A DNA stretch of 12,059 nucleotides, taken from Hyphomicrobiales bacterium (GTDB lineage Bacteria; Pseudomonadota; Alphaproteobacteria; Rhizobiales; Devosiaceae). The notes under the pieces were generated by a model. It worked only from the letters and a program-made list of their open reading frames with translations, made no database searches and was not told the origin of the DNA. The stretch lies in NCBI GenBank assembly GCA_026989045.1, contig JALSJY010000201.1, positions 1-12,059 of the forward strand, read 5' to 3'. Positions within the stretch are counted from its first letter, which is position 1. Each line of letters starts with the position of its first letter. This document shows, piece after piece, positions 1 to 6,332 of this stretch. A program made the position numbers and the translations under genes.

Positions 1-1161
1 TTACAAGATGTAACGCCTTTAGCTATTGAAATTGGCAATCGCTATGGTCTTGACCCTAAATTGATAATAGCACAAGCAGCGCAAGAGACTGGTTGGGGCA
101 GGTCTGTTGCTGGGAATAATTACTTTGGTATAAAATCACATGGGCAGGGTGGTGGTAAAAATGTTGTCACTCATGAATATATAAACGGCAAGCGAGTAAA
201 AATAACTGATAGGTTTAGGGAATATGGTGGCTTGCGTGATAGCATGGAAGGCTATGCTAATTTTCTTAAGAGCAACCCGCGATACGCCGATGTCTTTAGA
301 CAAAAAGGATTAGTTAATCAAGCAAACGCCATTGCAAAAGCTGGGTATGCGACTGATCCTAATTATGCCCGCTCTTTAATTAATATCGGGGGAAATATCA
401 AGCTACCGCAAACAGCACAACAAGCTATTCAAATAGCCGCACCTATCCCACAAAATAGACCTGAAAGAATGGCGTTTGTTAACCAGCCTCCACTCCCATC
501 TCTTGCACTTGATAAAAGAATGGCTAATTTCCCAGTTGATAGCGATATTCCTACACTTAGAGATGATATTGCGCCGCCACTACCAAGACCAAGACCTATA
601 CCATCGCCAAGACGAGTAGCGATGGCAAGCCTTACTAAACAATTAGGGCAGCCAGCAAACAATGATTTATCTGGTTATAATAAACTATTTAAAACAAAGC
701 CAGCTAGCAATATAAGAACTAGTCCAATTATGGCTAATTTTAGCTCTCTTGGAAACTTAAATCAATTACAACCCCCAAATGCCGCTCCTAGAATAAATAG
801 AATACCAATACCAAGATATCTCCCACCACGAGGTACGGCAAGAATCGCCAATGACTTCACTAAGGCTAATAACAGATTTGCAAGCATGGCAGGAGGCTTT
901 AAAGATATGCGTAGTAATCCACTTCAATTACTTGGTAATAATGCTATGCAATCCCCTGCTTCAAGAACTATAGATAGAGGATTGAAAAATATATTTTTAG
1001 GTGATGGTAAACCAACAACGAATGCTAATTTTGCTGCAAGCACTGGTAGAACTTTAGATGAAATAAACACCTATCGAGCGAATAGAGCGGCTCGTGGTGG
1101 GCTTTCTATTCAACAATATCGTGACCAAGTAGATCCTAATTATTTAAGAAAAAGAAGGTAA
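1..1161 (+). CDS. Glucosaminidase-domain virion protein, 5' end missing
   Basis: The frame is open from base 1, so only the last 386 residues are visible and the true start lies upstream. Visible residues about 5-125 look like a FlgJ/LytG-type glucosaminidase fold: the motif QAAQETGWGRS with the expected catalytic Glu at visible residue 29, then NNYFGIKS, a YANFLKSNPRYA block, and an AGYATDPNYA block, all typical of this family. The role inferred is cutting the glycan strands of peptidoglycan. After it comes a long low-complexity part rich in Pro, Arg and Asn (for example PPLPRPRPIPSPRR), with a basic end (NYLRKRR). Because it sits just before the tail fibre and far from the endolysin, I infer a virion-associated enzyme that opens the wall during DNA entry, not the lysis enzyme. 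A TTG at 61 could be read as a start, but the domain begins before it. Confidence 0.85.
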   Translation, partial: LQDVTPLAIEIGNRYGLDPKLIIAQAAQETGWGRSVAGNNYFGIKSHGQGGGKNVVTHEYINGKRVKITDRFREYGGLRDSMEGYANFLKSNPRYADVFRQKGLVNQANAIAKAGYATDPNYARSLINIGGNIKLPQTAQQAIQIAAPIPQNRPERMAFVNQPPLPSLALDKRMANFPVDSDIPTLRDDIAPPLPRPRPIPSPRRVAMASLTKQLGQPANNDLSGYNKLFKTKPASNIRTSPIMANFSSLGNLNQLQPPNAAPRINRIPIPRYLPPRGTARIANDFTKANNRFASMAGGFKDMRSNPLQLLGNNAMQSPASRTIDRGLKNIFLGDGKPTTNANFAASTGRTLDEINTYRANRAARGGLSIQQYRDQVDPNYLRKRR

Positions 1162-1163
1162 AA

Positions 1164-1307
1164 ATGGCTAAAAATCATATTTCAGATTTAGATATAATAG
1201 CTAGTAATAATAGCAAAATAATGGTGCGTTATTTTGAACGGCATAATGTGGTATCTACTTTTGAGAAAAATCTAACATGTAATGCCCATAAATGGGAAAG
1301 GAGATAG
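1164..1307 (+). CDS. Small 47-aa ORF between virion enzyme and tail fibre
   Basis: ATG at 1164 lies two bases after the previous stop, with a good Shine-Dalgarno AGAAGG (1153-1158) five bases ahead; it ends at TAG 1305-1307. I do not recognise the protein. It is charged, has one Cys, and no membrane segment. Residues 6-19 (ISDLDIIASNNSKI) loosely resemble the opening 'S-x-L-D-x-T-A-x-N-N' seen in many phage tail appendage proteins, so it may be a small tail accessory protein or a decayed fibre N-terminus. Its last codons hold the ribosome site of the tail fibre gene, so the two are probably translated in series. Confidence 0.5.
   Translation: MAKNHISDLDIIASNNSKIMVRYFERHNVVSTFEKNLTCNAHKWERR
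1298..1303 (+). promoter_or_regulatory. Ribosome binding site fixing the tail fibre start
   Basis: AAGGAG, eight bases before ATG 1312. It favours 1312 over the in-frame ATG at 1282, which has no such site and would add ten residues unlike a fibre N-terminus. Confidence 0.7.
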
Positions 1308-1311
1308 AAAT

Positions 1312-2373
1312 ATGCCCCGAAACGGATCAGGAATATATTCACTACCAGTAGGAACTAATGATTTCACTCCCAATACTACTATCGAAAGTAGCAAAATTGA
1401 TACCTTGTCTGGTGATTTGGAATCTGATGCTAATACTGCAAGACCGATTGTTGTAGGCGGCACGGGGGCCACAACGGCGGCAGCGGCCTTAACGAATCTA
1501 GGCGCACAAGCTGATTTGGGCTATACACCAGTTAATAAAGCTGGTGACACCATGACGGGGAATTTAACACTTAGTGGTGGCAAAAGAATCATAGGTGGTT
1601 TTGGTGCAGCCACTAATAATGGAGTCTTAGATTGGAATGACCCAAGTAACGCAAGAGCTGGTTCTGGATACTCTTTGCTTCAAGGTTCAACATCGCTTAA
1701 CGCACCTGACGCAACAGGTAATTATTTTCATTCATTCAGTTACGAGTATGGTAACACTGGAAACCTAACACAGTTTGCTATTCCTCGCATAACCTCTGCA
1801 TCGCCGACAATACATTTTAGGTCTGTATATGCCGATGTGTGGCAACCGTGGGTTAAAGTGTGGACAGATGGTAATGATGGCTCTGGTTCAGGACTCGATG
1901 CGGATAAGCTAAGGGGTGCGGTTCCAGATACTAATGCAAGCGCAAATTCGATTGTCAAGAGGGATGCTAGTGGTTATGGAATCAATCCTTTACCCCCTGC
2001 GTTTTACATAGAACAAGCCAGCTTCGCATCTGGCACTGCCCGTATTGGCAATACATCTGTGGGTGCGCGTGTTGCAGATTTCAATCAAGGCTCACACGTT
2101 GCAACAAGTGGCATATTCACTGCACCTTTTGCTGGAACTTGGCTTTTTTCCACTGGGTTTATTGGCGCTGCTGGAGGAAGTCCTTGGCTCGCTCTCAACA
2201 TTAACGGCAATCGTCAAGGGCACCCCATATTGAATTATGTAATGAGCACGGGGGTAGCAAAAACAATAACAGCTTACTTAAGTGCTGGCGACTCTGTTGA
2301 CGCCGTATTTAGCGGCACATCTGCAACAATATATTCAGCCTTTTTCACAGGCCACTTAATTGCAAAAGGATAA
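1312..2373 (+). CDS. Tail fibre with pyocin-knob-like middle and C1q-like tip
   Basis: Likely the host-binding tail fibre, 353 aa from ATG 1312. The start MPRNGSGIYSLPVG is typical of fibre N-termini. Residues about 45-66 hold PIVVGGTGATTAAAALTNLG and then AGDTMTGNLTL, both common fibre motifs. The middle (about 130-195) has the pattern HFRSVYADVWQPWVKVW of pyocin-knob repeats, then NDGSGSGLDADKLRG, a usual fibre linker. The last about 125 residues (228-353) look like a C1q/TNF-type jelly roll: GIFTAPFAGTWLFS, LALNINGN, YLSAGDSV and the final YSAFFTGHLIAKG match the C1q strand order and its closing 'F-S-G-F-L-L'. I infer a trimeric fibre whose C1q-like head binds the cell surface. The fold call rests on pattern only. 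It is followed after five bases by an unknown gene that may be needed with the fibre. Confidence 0.82.
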   Translation: MPRNGSGIYSLPVGTNDFTPNTTIESSKIDTLSGDLESDANTARPIVVGGTGATTAAAALTNLGAQADLGYTPVNKAGDTMTGNLTLSGGKRIIGGFGAATNNGVLDWNDPSNARAGSGYSLLQGSTSLNAPDATGNYFHSFSYEYGNTGNLTQFAIPRITSASPTIHFRSVYADVWQPWVKVWTDGNDGSGSGLDADKLRGAVPDTNASANSIVKRDASGYGINPLPPAFYIEQASFASGTARIGNTSVGARVADFNQGSHVATSGIFTAPFAGTWLFSTGFIGAAGGSPWLALNINGNRQGHPILNYVMSTGVAKTITAYLSAGDSVDAVFSGTSATIYSAFFTGHLIAKG

Positions 2374-2378
2374 AGCAA

Positions 2379-2939
2379 ATGACAGAACTAAAAACAATTA
2401 TTACAGACGCAGAACTAGCTGCCTTAGGGCTCGACATTGTCGATGTCCAAGCATGGCTTGATAATTTTGTGACTAACCGAGCAAGAGTCGCAAAAGAGGA
2501 GTGTAAATTAAAACCAGAATGGGCAACTGCTATGCAAAATCTGTTAATTGATGGCGGCGACATTAGTGACGAATGGGCTATTCTTGTCCAAGGCAAAGCC
2601 GATGGATTGTTCAAAACCGCGGCACAGGTTCAAAGTGAAGTGCAAGCCCTGCCTGTGGCAACGCCTTTGACTCCCCTAGAACAAGCGCTTACCAAGCGAC
2701 AAATAAATGCCGCTCTTATTGATTCAGGCATTCTTGACCCTGAAGCATTCATTGTAAACGCAATCAATACAATTAGTGATGATGTGGTTAAAGCCAATGT
2801 GATGAATGACTGGGAAAATGCACCATCATTCACAAGAGATAGTGTGATGTTTAATGATACAGCAATGCTAACTGCTGTTAGTATGGACAAAGCAAAGATT
2901 GACCAGCTTTGGATGCTGGCAGTCACAAAGCCACAATAA
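2379..2939 (+). CDS. Conserved phage tail-region protein, function unknown
   Basis: 186 aa, ATG 2379 with AAGGA about ten bases upstream (inside the fibre's last codons). No enzyme motif, Cys cluster, signal peptide or membrane segment is seen. The first half is acidic and helical. The second half (about 100-186) has a pattern I recall from small genes lying after tail fibres in many phages: LTKRQINAALIDSGIL, then an Asp-rich helix, a WENAPSFTRD block, and a closing KIDQLWMLA. Its function in those phages is not established to my knowledge. Position directly after the fibre suggests a fibre assembly partner or a tail component, but that is inference only. Confidence 0.7.
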   Translation: MTELKTIITDAELAALGLDIVDVQAWLDNFVTNRARVAKEECKLKPEWATAMQNLLIDGGDISDEWAILVQGKADGLFKTAAQVQSEVQALPVATPLTPLEQALTKRQINAALIDSGILDPEAFIVNAINTISDDVVKANVMNDWENAPSFTRDSVMFNDTAMLTAVSMDKAKIDQLWMLAVTKPQ

Positions 2940-2948
2940 GGATTTGTA

Positions 2949-3296
2949 ATGAGCGTTTACACTAACTCATTAGCACTAAAACCTAAAGGCGATAAATGGG
3001 AACTCACCGCACCCCTTTGCTTCGAGATTGGTAAAAAAGGCAGCGGTTTATGGGTTAGCGCTCCCAGCGGCTTTGTTACGGATTTAGCAACTATCCCTTG
3101 GTTCGCGAGATGGGCATTCAAAACCAGTGACGCACGCTATGCAAAGGCTAGCACACTCCATGACTACACGCTAGAGCAGGGCTGGAACAGAATCGCTTCG
3201 GCGGCTTTGTTTGCTGATGCGCTTTTAGCCGATGGCGTCAGTTATTGGCGAGTTGTTGTAATGGGATTGGCAGTATTAACAAGGAATAAAAAATGA
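2949..3296 (+). CDS. DUF1353 family phage protein
   Basis: 115 aa. It matches the DUF1353 pattern: SGFVTDLATIP at residues 40-50, an HDY at 71-73 preceded by YAKASTL, then a helix with FADALLADGVSYWR and a hydrophobic C-terminal stretch (VVVMGLAVL). The conserved Asp, His and Asp residues look like a metal or catalytic site, but the biochemical role of the family is not known to me. In phages it usually lies between tail fibre and lysis genes, as here. Its stop overlaps the endolysin start by four bases (ATGA at 3293), so the two are translationally coupled. Confidence 0.83.
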   Translation: MSVYTNSLALKPKGDKWELTAPLCFEIGKKGSGLWVSAPSGFVTDLATIPWFARWAFKTSDARYAKASTLHDYTLEQGWNRIASAALFADALLADGVSYWRVVVMGLAVLTRNKK

Positions 3297-4219
3297 AACG
3301 TATAATAGCACATTGGACAGGCGGCACATATAAAGCAAACGCTATAGATAGACGGCATTATCACTTAATAATCAATGGTGACGGTAGCATTGTGAAAGGC
3401 AATAACCCTGTCAGCGCAAACGCTGCTATCAAAAAAGGCAGCCCATACGCTGCCCATACTAGAGGAATAAATACAGGCTCAATTGGCATTTCGGTCGCAT
3501 GTATGGCTAAAGCTACAGAGCGTGATTTTGGCAATTACAAAATGACCAAAGAGCAATGGCTATCCATGTGTAAAGAGATAGCAAAATTAAGCAAGCGGTA
3601 TAACATCCAAATTACTCGAAAAAATGTGCTTTCCCACGCAGAAGTGCAACGAGAGCTTGGAATTAAACAAAACAATAAATGGGATTTTACTTGCTTGCCT
3701 TGGTTTTCTAATAAAATACTTGGTGCAAGAGTTGTGGGTGATCTAATGCGAAAGCAGGTTAGAGAGTATATTAGAACCCCTAATAGCGCCATTGTCTACA
3801 AGCCTAGCGCCCCTAAAGAAGTTAAGCGCCCATCTAGCACACTTAAGAAAGGCTCAAAAGGCAAGTTAGTCACTAAACTACAAGAAGATTTAATTCTTCT
3901 TGGTTTTGATCTTAAAATTGATGGCGATTTTGGCAAGAATACGGAACTAGTTTTATCAGCGTTTCAGGAAAAGCATGGATTAAAACCTGACGGGGTTTAT
4001 GGCTCTAAAACAAAGGCAGCAATTAAAGCGGCTTTGGGTGAGAAATTAAAGCCATTACCACTAGTCAAGGAAAGCTTGACAGCTAAAGCTAAAAAACCAA
4101 CTGCTGGGAAATCCCGAACAGTTCAAAAGCCAACTGGTAAGAAATCCTTACAGGTTCAAAAAAAGAACTTTATAATTATAATAATTGAGTTTATTGTTCG
4201 GTTAATGAAAGGCAAATAA
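3293..4219 (+). CDS. Endolysin: amidase plus peptidoglycan-binding domain
   Basis: 308 aa. Residues 1-160 fit an Amidase_2 (T7 lysozyme-like) zinc N-acetylmuramoyl-L-alanine amidase: AHWTGG with His7, HYHLIINGDG, AAHTRG, SIGISVACM, LSHAEV with His115, and WDFTCLPW with Asp131/Cys134. His7, His115 and Asp131 or Cys134 are the likely zinc ligands. Residues 183-248 form a PG_binding_1 domain (LKKGSKGKLVTKLQEDL, DGDFGKNTE, PDGVYGSKT). A Lys-rich linker holds two copies of an 11-residue repeat (269-290). The last residues (FIIIIIEFIVRLMKGK) are strongly hydrophobic, which is odd for a soluble endolysin and could anchor it to the membrane. No N-terminal signal is seen, so release should need a holin. 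An in-frame slippery heptamer lies just before the hydrophobic tail (4159-4165). Confidence 0.9.
   Translation: MKRIIAHWTGGTYKANAIDRRHYHLIINGDGSIVKGNNPVSANAAIKKGSPYAAHTRGINTGSIGISVACMAKATERDFGNYKMTKEQWLSMCKEIAKLSKRYNIQITRKNVLSHAEVQRELGIKQNNKWDFTCLPWFSNKILGARVVGDLMRKQVREYIRTPNSAIVYKPSAPKEVKRPSSTLKKGSKGKLVTKLQEDLILLGFDLKIDGDFGKNTELVLSAFQEKHGLKPDGVYGSKTKAAIKAALGEKLKPLPLVKESLTAKAKKPTAGKSRTVQKPTGKKSLQVQKKNFIIIIIEFIVRLMKGK
4097..4162 (+). repeat. Two tandem 33-bp units in the endolysin linker
   Basis: Unit 1 is 4097-4129 and unit 2 is 4130-4162, in frame, about 24 of 33 bases alike by eye. They encode PTAGKSRTVQK and PTGKKSLQVQK. Both are basic, which suits a flexible linker that touches anionic polymers or membrane. 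Confidence 0.7.
4159..4165 (+). other. Candidate -1 slippery heptamer A-AAA-AAG
   Basis: In the endolysin reading frame the codons are CAA AAA AAG, so bases 4159-4165 form the canonical A-AAA-AAG slip site. A -1 shift would read ELYNYNN and stop at TGA 4186-4188, replacing the hydrophobic tail with a short polar one. I see no strong downstream hairpin (the region is AT-rich), so slippage, if any, may be modest. It arises because the second 33-bp unit ends in AAA where the first ends in AAG. Confidence 0.3.
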
Positions 4220-4220
4220 A

Positions 4221-4460
4221 ATGGAAAATATAATTACAGGCGTAGCTTTTGTGTTGCCTATTATAATTGTTTTGGTTATGGCTTGGTTTGATAGGGTTTT
4301 CAAAGGTAAGAAAACTTACACACAAGGGGCATTGGGGTTGTTTGGCGCATTGCAATTAACGGATTGGGGGTTTATTCCTCAAAACGCTGCAACGGCGCTT
4401 GTTGGCGGTGTTGGCATTGCTGTTTTTATTGCATCATCTCTAACCGAGAGAGCAAAATGA
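4221..4460 (+). CDS. Small two-helix membrane protein, holin candidate
   Basis: 79 aa. One hydrophobic helix at about residues 4-24 (ends AWFDRV), a basic loop (FKGKKTY), then a long hydrophobic part at about 36-74 that may be one or two helices (GALGLFGALQL and LVGGVGIAVFIASSL). Size and place, one base after the endolysin stop and overlapping the spanin-like gene by ATGA, fit a holin or antiholin. I do not recognise the family. A competing holin candidate lies at 4888-5193, so the two may be holin and antiholin or this may be a separate lysis accessory. Confidence 0.65.
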   Translation: MENIITGVAFVLPIIIVLVMAWFDRVFKGKKTYTQGALGLFGALQLTDWGFIPQNAATALVGGVGIAVFIASSLTERAK

Positions 4461-4693
4461 TTGAATTTTTATTCTCACAATTTGGGGGCTACTTGGCGGC
4501 TGGTGTTGGGGCGCTAGCCGCCTTGGTTGGGTTTTATCTAAAAGCCAGAAGTGACGGCAAGAAAGCCGAGCAAAACAAACAACTCAAGCAGGAGTTAAAA
4601 GACAGAAAAACCATAGAAGATGTTGCACGTAAAACAGGCTCAATGACAGAAGAAGAGATTGACCAAGAGTTAGGAAAGTGGGTCAAAAAATGA
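4457..4693 (+). CDS. Inner-membrane spanin-like protein (Rz-like)
   Basis: 78 aa from ATG 4457, which overlaps the previous stop (ATGA). This start is preferred to in-frame codons further upstream, which would run through the preceding gene. One N-terminal membrane helix (about residues 8-27, GGYLAAGVGALAALVGFYLK) is followed by a Lys/Glu/Gln-rich helix likely to form a coiled coil (about 28-58) and a polar end (EEIDQELGKWVKK). The family pattern, 'membrane helix, LKARSDGK, charged helix, D-x-x-L-x-x-W', recurs in phage lysis cassettes. With the lipoprotein that follows and overlaps it, I infer an i-spanin that links inner and outer membranes for the last step of lysis. It is shorter than lambda Rz. 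Confidence 0.68.
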   Translation: MIEFLFSQFGGYLAAGVGALAALVGFYLKARSDGKKAEQNKQLKQELKDRKTIEDVARKTGSMTEEEIDQELGKWVKK

Positions 4694-4872
4694 AACTAGC
4701 GATTATATTATCAGCAACATTGTTTTTAGCTGGTTGCTCAACGCTTCAAACCAGTGCGCCAATTTGCTCAACACTTCCTATTTATTTAGATGCTGATTTT
4801 GAGAATAGATGGACAGCAGCAGAAAAGCGGCAAGTTTTAATTGTGAATAAATCTTACGAAGAGATATGTTAA
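4690..4872 (+). CDS. Outer-membrane spanin-like lipoprotein (Rz1-like)
   Basis: 60 aa from ATG 4690, overlapping the preceding stop by ATGA; the in-frame upstream ATG at 4678 would put charged residues before the signal peptide and is less likely. A classical lipoprotein signal is visible: MKLAIILSATLFLAGCST, with lipobox LAGC and acylated Cys at 16. The mature part is short with two more Cys (in APICST and at the very C-terminus, EEIC), matching a phage lipoprotein pattern 'C-x-x-x-x-P-I-y-l-...-q-v-l-x-x-N-x-x-y-x-x-x-C'. Placement after the Rz-like gene supports an o-spanin that meets the i-spanin across the periplasm. Confidence 0.72.
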   Translation: MKLAIILSATLFLAGCSTLQTSAPICSTLPIYLDADFENRWTAAEKRQVLIVNKSYEEIC

Positions 4873-4887
4873 TAAAAGGCAAATAAT

Positions 4888-5193
4888 ATGGGGCAAATCG
4901 CAGAATGGTTAGCGCAATTCAAAACGGCAACAATATTACCAGCCGTTGTTGGTGGAGCAATTGCTATCCTTTTAGAAAAGTCACGGCATACGTGGGGCAC
5001 TGCCCTTATCGCATTGCTTAGTGGGGTTTTTGTCGCATATGTAGCAACTGATTCGATTGTCGAATATTTAGGCTGGGAGGGCAATGCAAGCAGCACTGTC
5101 GCCGCTGTTCTGGGTATTACTGGCCGCAATCTAATCATGTGGATATTAGTTGCAAGCCGTGACCCATTAAAGGCTTGGAAAAATCGCAAATAA
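4888..5193 (+). CDS. Three-helix membrane protein, likely holin
   Basis: 101 aa with three hydrophobic segments at about residues 11-29 (ATILPAVVGGAIAILL), 35-54 (TWGTALIALLSGVFVAYVAT) and 70-90 (VAAVLGITGRNLIMWILVAS), and a basic C-terminus (KAWKNRK). Three helices with a charged tail are the class I holin layout. The blocks RHTWGTAL and GITGRNLIMW look like a conserved phage family often annotated as putative holin. It follows the lipoprotein gene by 15 bases, with AAAGGC as a ribosome site. Expected job: pores in the inner membrane that release the endolysin at the programmed time. Confidence 0.72.
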   Translation: MGQIAEWLAQFKTATILPAVVGGAIAILLEKSRHTWGTALIALLSGVFVAYVATDSIVEYLGWEGNASSTVAAVLGITGRNLIMWILVASRDPLKAWKNRK

Positions 5194-5197
5194 CATT

Positions 5198-5221
5198 AAC
5201 TAAATATTCACTTCTTTAGTT
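5198..5221. repeat. Short inverted repeat after the holin gene
   Basis: AACTAAA (5198-5204) and TTTAGTT (5215-5221), ten-base loop. It could be a weak transcription stop or regulator site between the holin gene and the micro-ORFs. It is all A/T-rich and lacks a clean U-run, so I hold it weakly. Confidence 0.25.
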
Positions 5222-5259
5222 TATATTAGATTCATCAATAAAAAAAGGTGGATTTAATA

Positions 5260-5340
5260 ATGATACAATTCTTAAAAGACTTACTAGCATTTGCAATGCT
5301 ATCAGGCATGCTCTTAATCTTTATGATTATGTTCTGGTGA
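5260..5340 (+). CDS. 26-aa one-helix membrane microprotein
   Basis: ATG 5260 with a strong ribosome site AAGGTGG (5245-5251), eight bases ahead; stop TGA 5338-5340. The peptide is nearly all hydrophobic after MIQFLKD (LLAFAMLSGMLLIFMIMFW), with five Met after the start, which is one membrane helix. Function unknown; its place at the end of the lysis block suggests a lysis modulator. The good ribosome site is the main reason to believe it is translated. Confidence 0.5.
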   Translation: MIQFLKDLLAFAMLSGMLLIFMIMFW

Positions 5341-5345
5341 TTGAT

Positions 5346-5441
5346 ATGATCACTCAAGAGCAAGCTAACACACTTTTAACTATGTGGCATAATGGCAACA
5401 AAGAAGAGGCGATTGCGCTAGCAGATAAGCTAAACAAATAG
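5346..5441 (+). CDS. 31-aa soluble microprotein
   Basis: ATG 5346 follows the previous stop by five bases, with GGTGA (in the preceding end codons) as a modest ribosome site. The peptide (MITQEQANTLLTMWHNGNK, then EEAIALADKLNK) is helical and amphipathic, and looks like a real small helical-hairpin peptide more than noise. Not recognised. It is the last rightward ORF before the convergent early operon. Confidence 0.42.
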   Translation: MITQEQANTLLTMWHNGNKEEAIALADKLNK

Positions 5442-5476
5442 TAACTGGCAAGCCGCTAATCTTAGAAGGCGAAGCT
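5442..5476. terminator. Convergent junction between late and early operons
   Basis: The rightward late genes and the leftward early operon end 35 bases apart. A weak hairpin can be drawn (GCC-g-CTA, loop, TAG-aa-GGC at about 5452-5470), but there is no clean U-run on either strand. A bidirectional stop is expected here by layout; the sequence only weakly shows one. Confidence 0.25.
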
Positions 5477-5926
5477 TTAATCATTTATATCCTTGTCATT
5501 AGCAAAGTAAAAATCATTGCTATCGCTTTTTTTCTGAAAGCCACGTGATTGTAACTTTCTTTGGTTTATTATTCTGCTTCTTTTTTCAATAGGCTTACGT
5601 GGTTTTACAGCCCGCTTTTTTTGCGGCGGCTTGCTTTCTAAAACCAAAACACCGTCAGCAACCATTTTCTTTTGAGTGCGAATAATAGCATCTAAATGAA
5701 TTAAATCACGCTCTGCTTTTGTGTGTGTTTTTGCATAGCCATGGTCAACCCAATCATGACAAGGGTAGCACGAATAACACGCATGTATATTCAAATGTTT
5801 CATAGCCATACCAGCGCCGTTTAAATGCGCTAATATGGTTTGGTCTTTGTCATGCGAGCAATTAGGCGTGCGAACTAAGCACTCTTGCCCTCTGGCACTC
5901 CTTGTGTATTTATCTTGTTTTACCAC
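5477..5926 (-). CDS. YbcO-like (DUF1364) metal-dependent nuclease
   Basis: 149 aa from GTG 5926. The frame is open up to 6034, but that stretch lies inside ssb; GTG 5926 is just past the ssb stop, has AAAGGGGAAG about ten bases ahead, and gives the usual short N-terminus before the motif ARGQECLVRTPNC. Key residues: Cys16, Cys23, AHL with His34, GMAMKH (39-44), then CYSCYPCHDWVDH with Cys50, Cys53, Cys56 and His57, and a helix ERDLIHLDAIIRTQKKM. This is the Cys/His pattern of DUF1364 proteins such as YbcO of E. coli prophage DLP12, a zinc-bound HNH-like nuclease. The C-terminal about 50 residues are very basic (KRAVKPRKPIEKRSR) and likely bind DNA. Last gene of the operon, it probably processes recombination intermediates. 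Confidence 0.83.
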   Translation of the reverse strand: MVKQDKYTRSARGQECLVRTPNCSHDKDQTILAHLNGAGMAMKHLNIHACYSCYPCHDWVDHGYAKTHTKAERDLIHLDAIIRTQKKMVADGVLVLESKPPQKKRAVKPRKPIEKRSRIINQRKLQSRGFQKKSDSNDFYFANDKDIND

Positions 5927-5945
5927 TGCCAACTTCCCCTTTATG

Positions 5946-6332
5946 TCAAAAAGGTATTTCCCCTTCTTCGGCGGGGATATTCCCAGCATTGGCATCTTGC
6001 TTGCCACCAGTTCTATCGTATCCCGAGCCGCCACTGCTACCTTGAAATGTTAGATCATTAACGCTTAATTGCAGATAAGCTTTACCATCATGCTCTCGCG
6101 CAGAAACCCGCCCTGTTATTGTCAGTTTAGAGCCTTTAGAGATATACCCCTCTAAAGCAGTAGCGCGCTTACCCCAAATAGAGCAATCAAACCAAGTGGC
6201 ATCACGCTTATTGCCCTGTTTGTCTTTTCCATTGCCAACTGCAAGCGGGAAACTTAATATAGCGTCACCGCCTTGTGTGTGTCGTAACTCTGGTTGTTTC
6301 CCAACATTCCCAGCTATAATTGTAATATTCAT
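5946..6332 (-). CDS. ssb: Single-stranded DNA-binding protein
   Basis: 128 aa. Residues 1 to about 103 form the OB fold (MNITIIAGNVGKQPELRHTQ, FPLAVGN, TWFDCSIWGKRATALEGYI, KLTITGRVSAREHDGKAYLQL, VNDLTF). A Gly/Asp-rich linker leads to the acidic tip EGEIPF, equivalent to the DDDIPF tip that recruits partner proteins. It coats single-stranded DNA during phage replication and recombination. Its start overlaps the previous stop by four bases, and it has AAAGGAAAG as a ribosome site. It is in one operon with a Sak4-like ATPase; for phage Sak4 proteins, annealing stimulated by the cognate SSB has been reported, which makes the pairing meaningful. Shorter than E. coli SSB, mainly in the linker. 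Confidence 0.95.
   Translation of the reverse strand: MNITIIAGNVGKQPELRHTQGGDAILSFPLAVGNGKDKQGNKRDATWFDCSIWGKRATALEGYISKGSKLTITGRVSAREHDGKAYLQLSVNDLTFQGSSGGSGYDRTGGKQDANAGNIPAEEGEIPF

Noticed and set aside
4364..4456. Upstream extension of the Rz-like gene
   Set aside because: The Cys/Trp-rich extension is an off-frame reading of the preceding membrane protein; ATG 4457 overlaps its stop in the normal way.
4869..5189. Minus-strand 106-aa ORF over the holin gene
   Set aside because: Antisense shadow; the plus strand has clear membrane helices, ribosome site and operon context.
5194..5259. Promoter ahead of the 26-aa micro-ORF
   Set aside because: A TATATT is present, but no acceptable -35 lies 16-18 bases upstream.
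5927..6034. N-terminal 36-residue extension of the YbcO-like nuclease
   Set aside because: It lies wholly in the ssb coding region out of frame; GTG 5926 has a good ribosome site and fits the family length.
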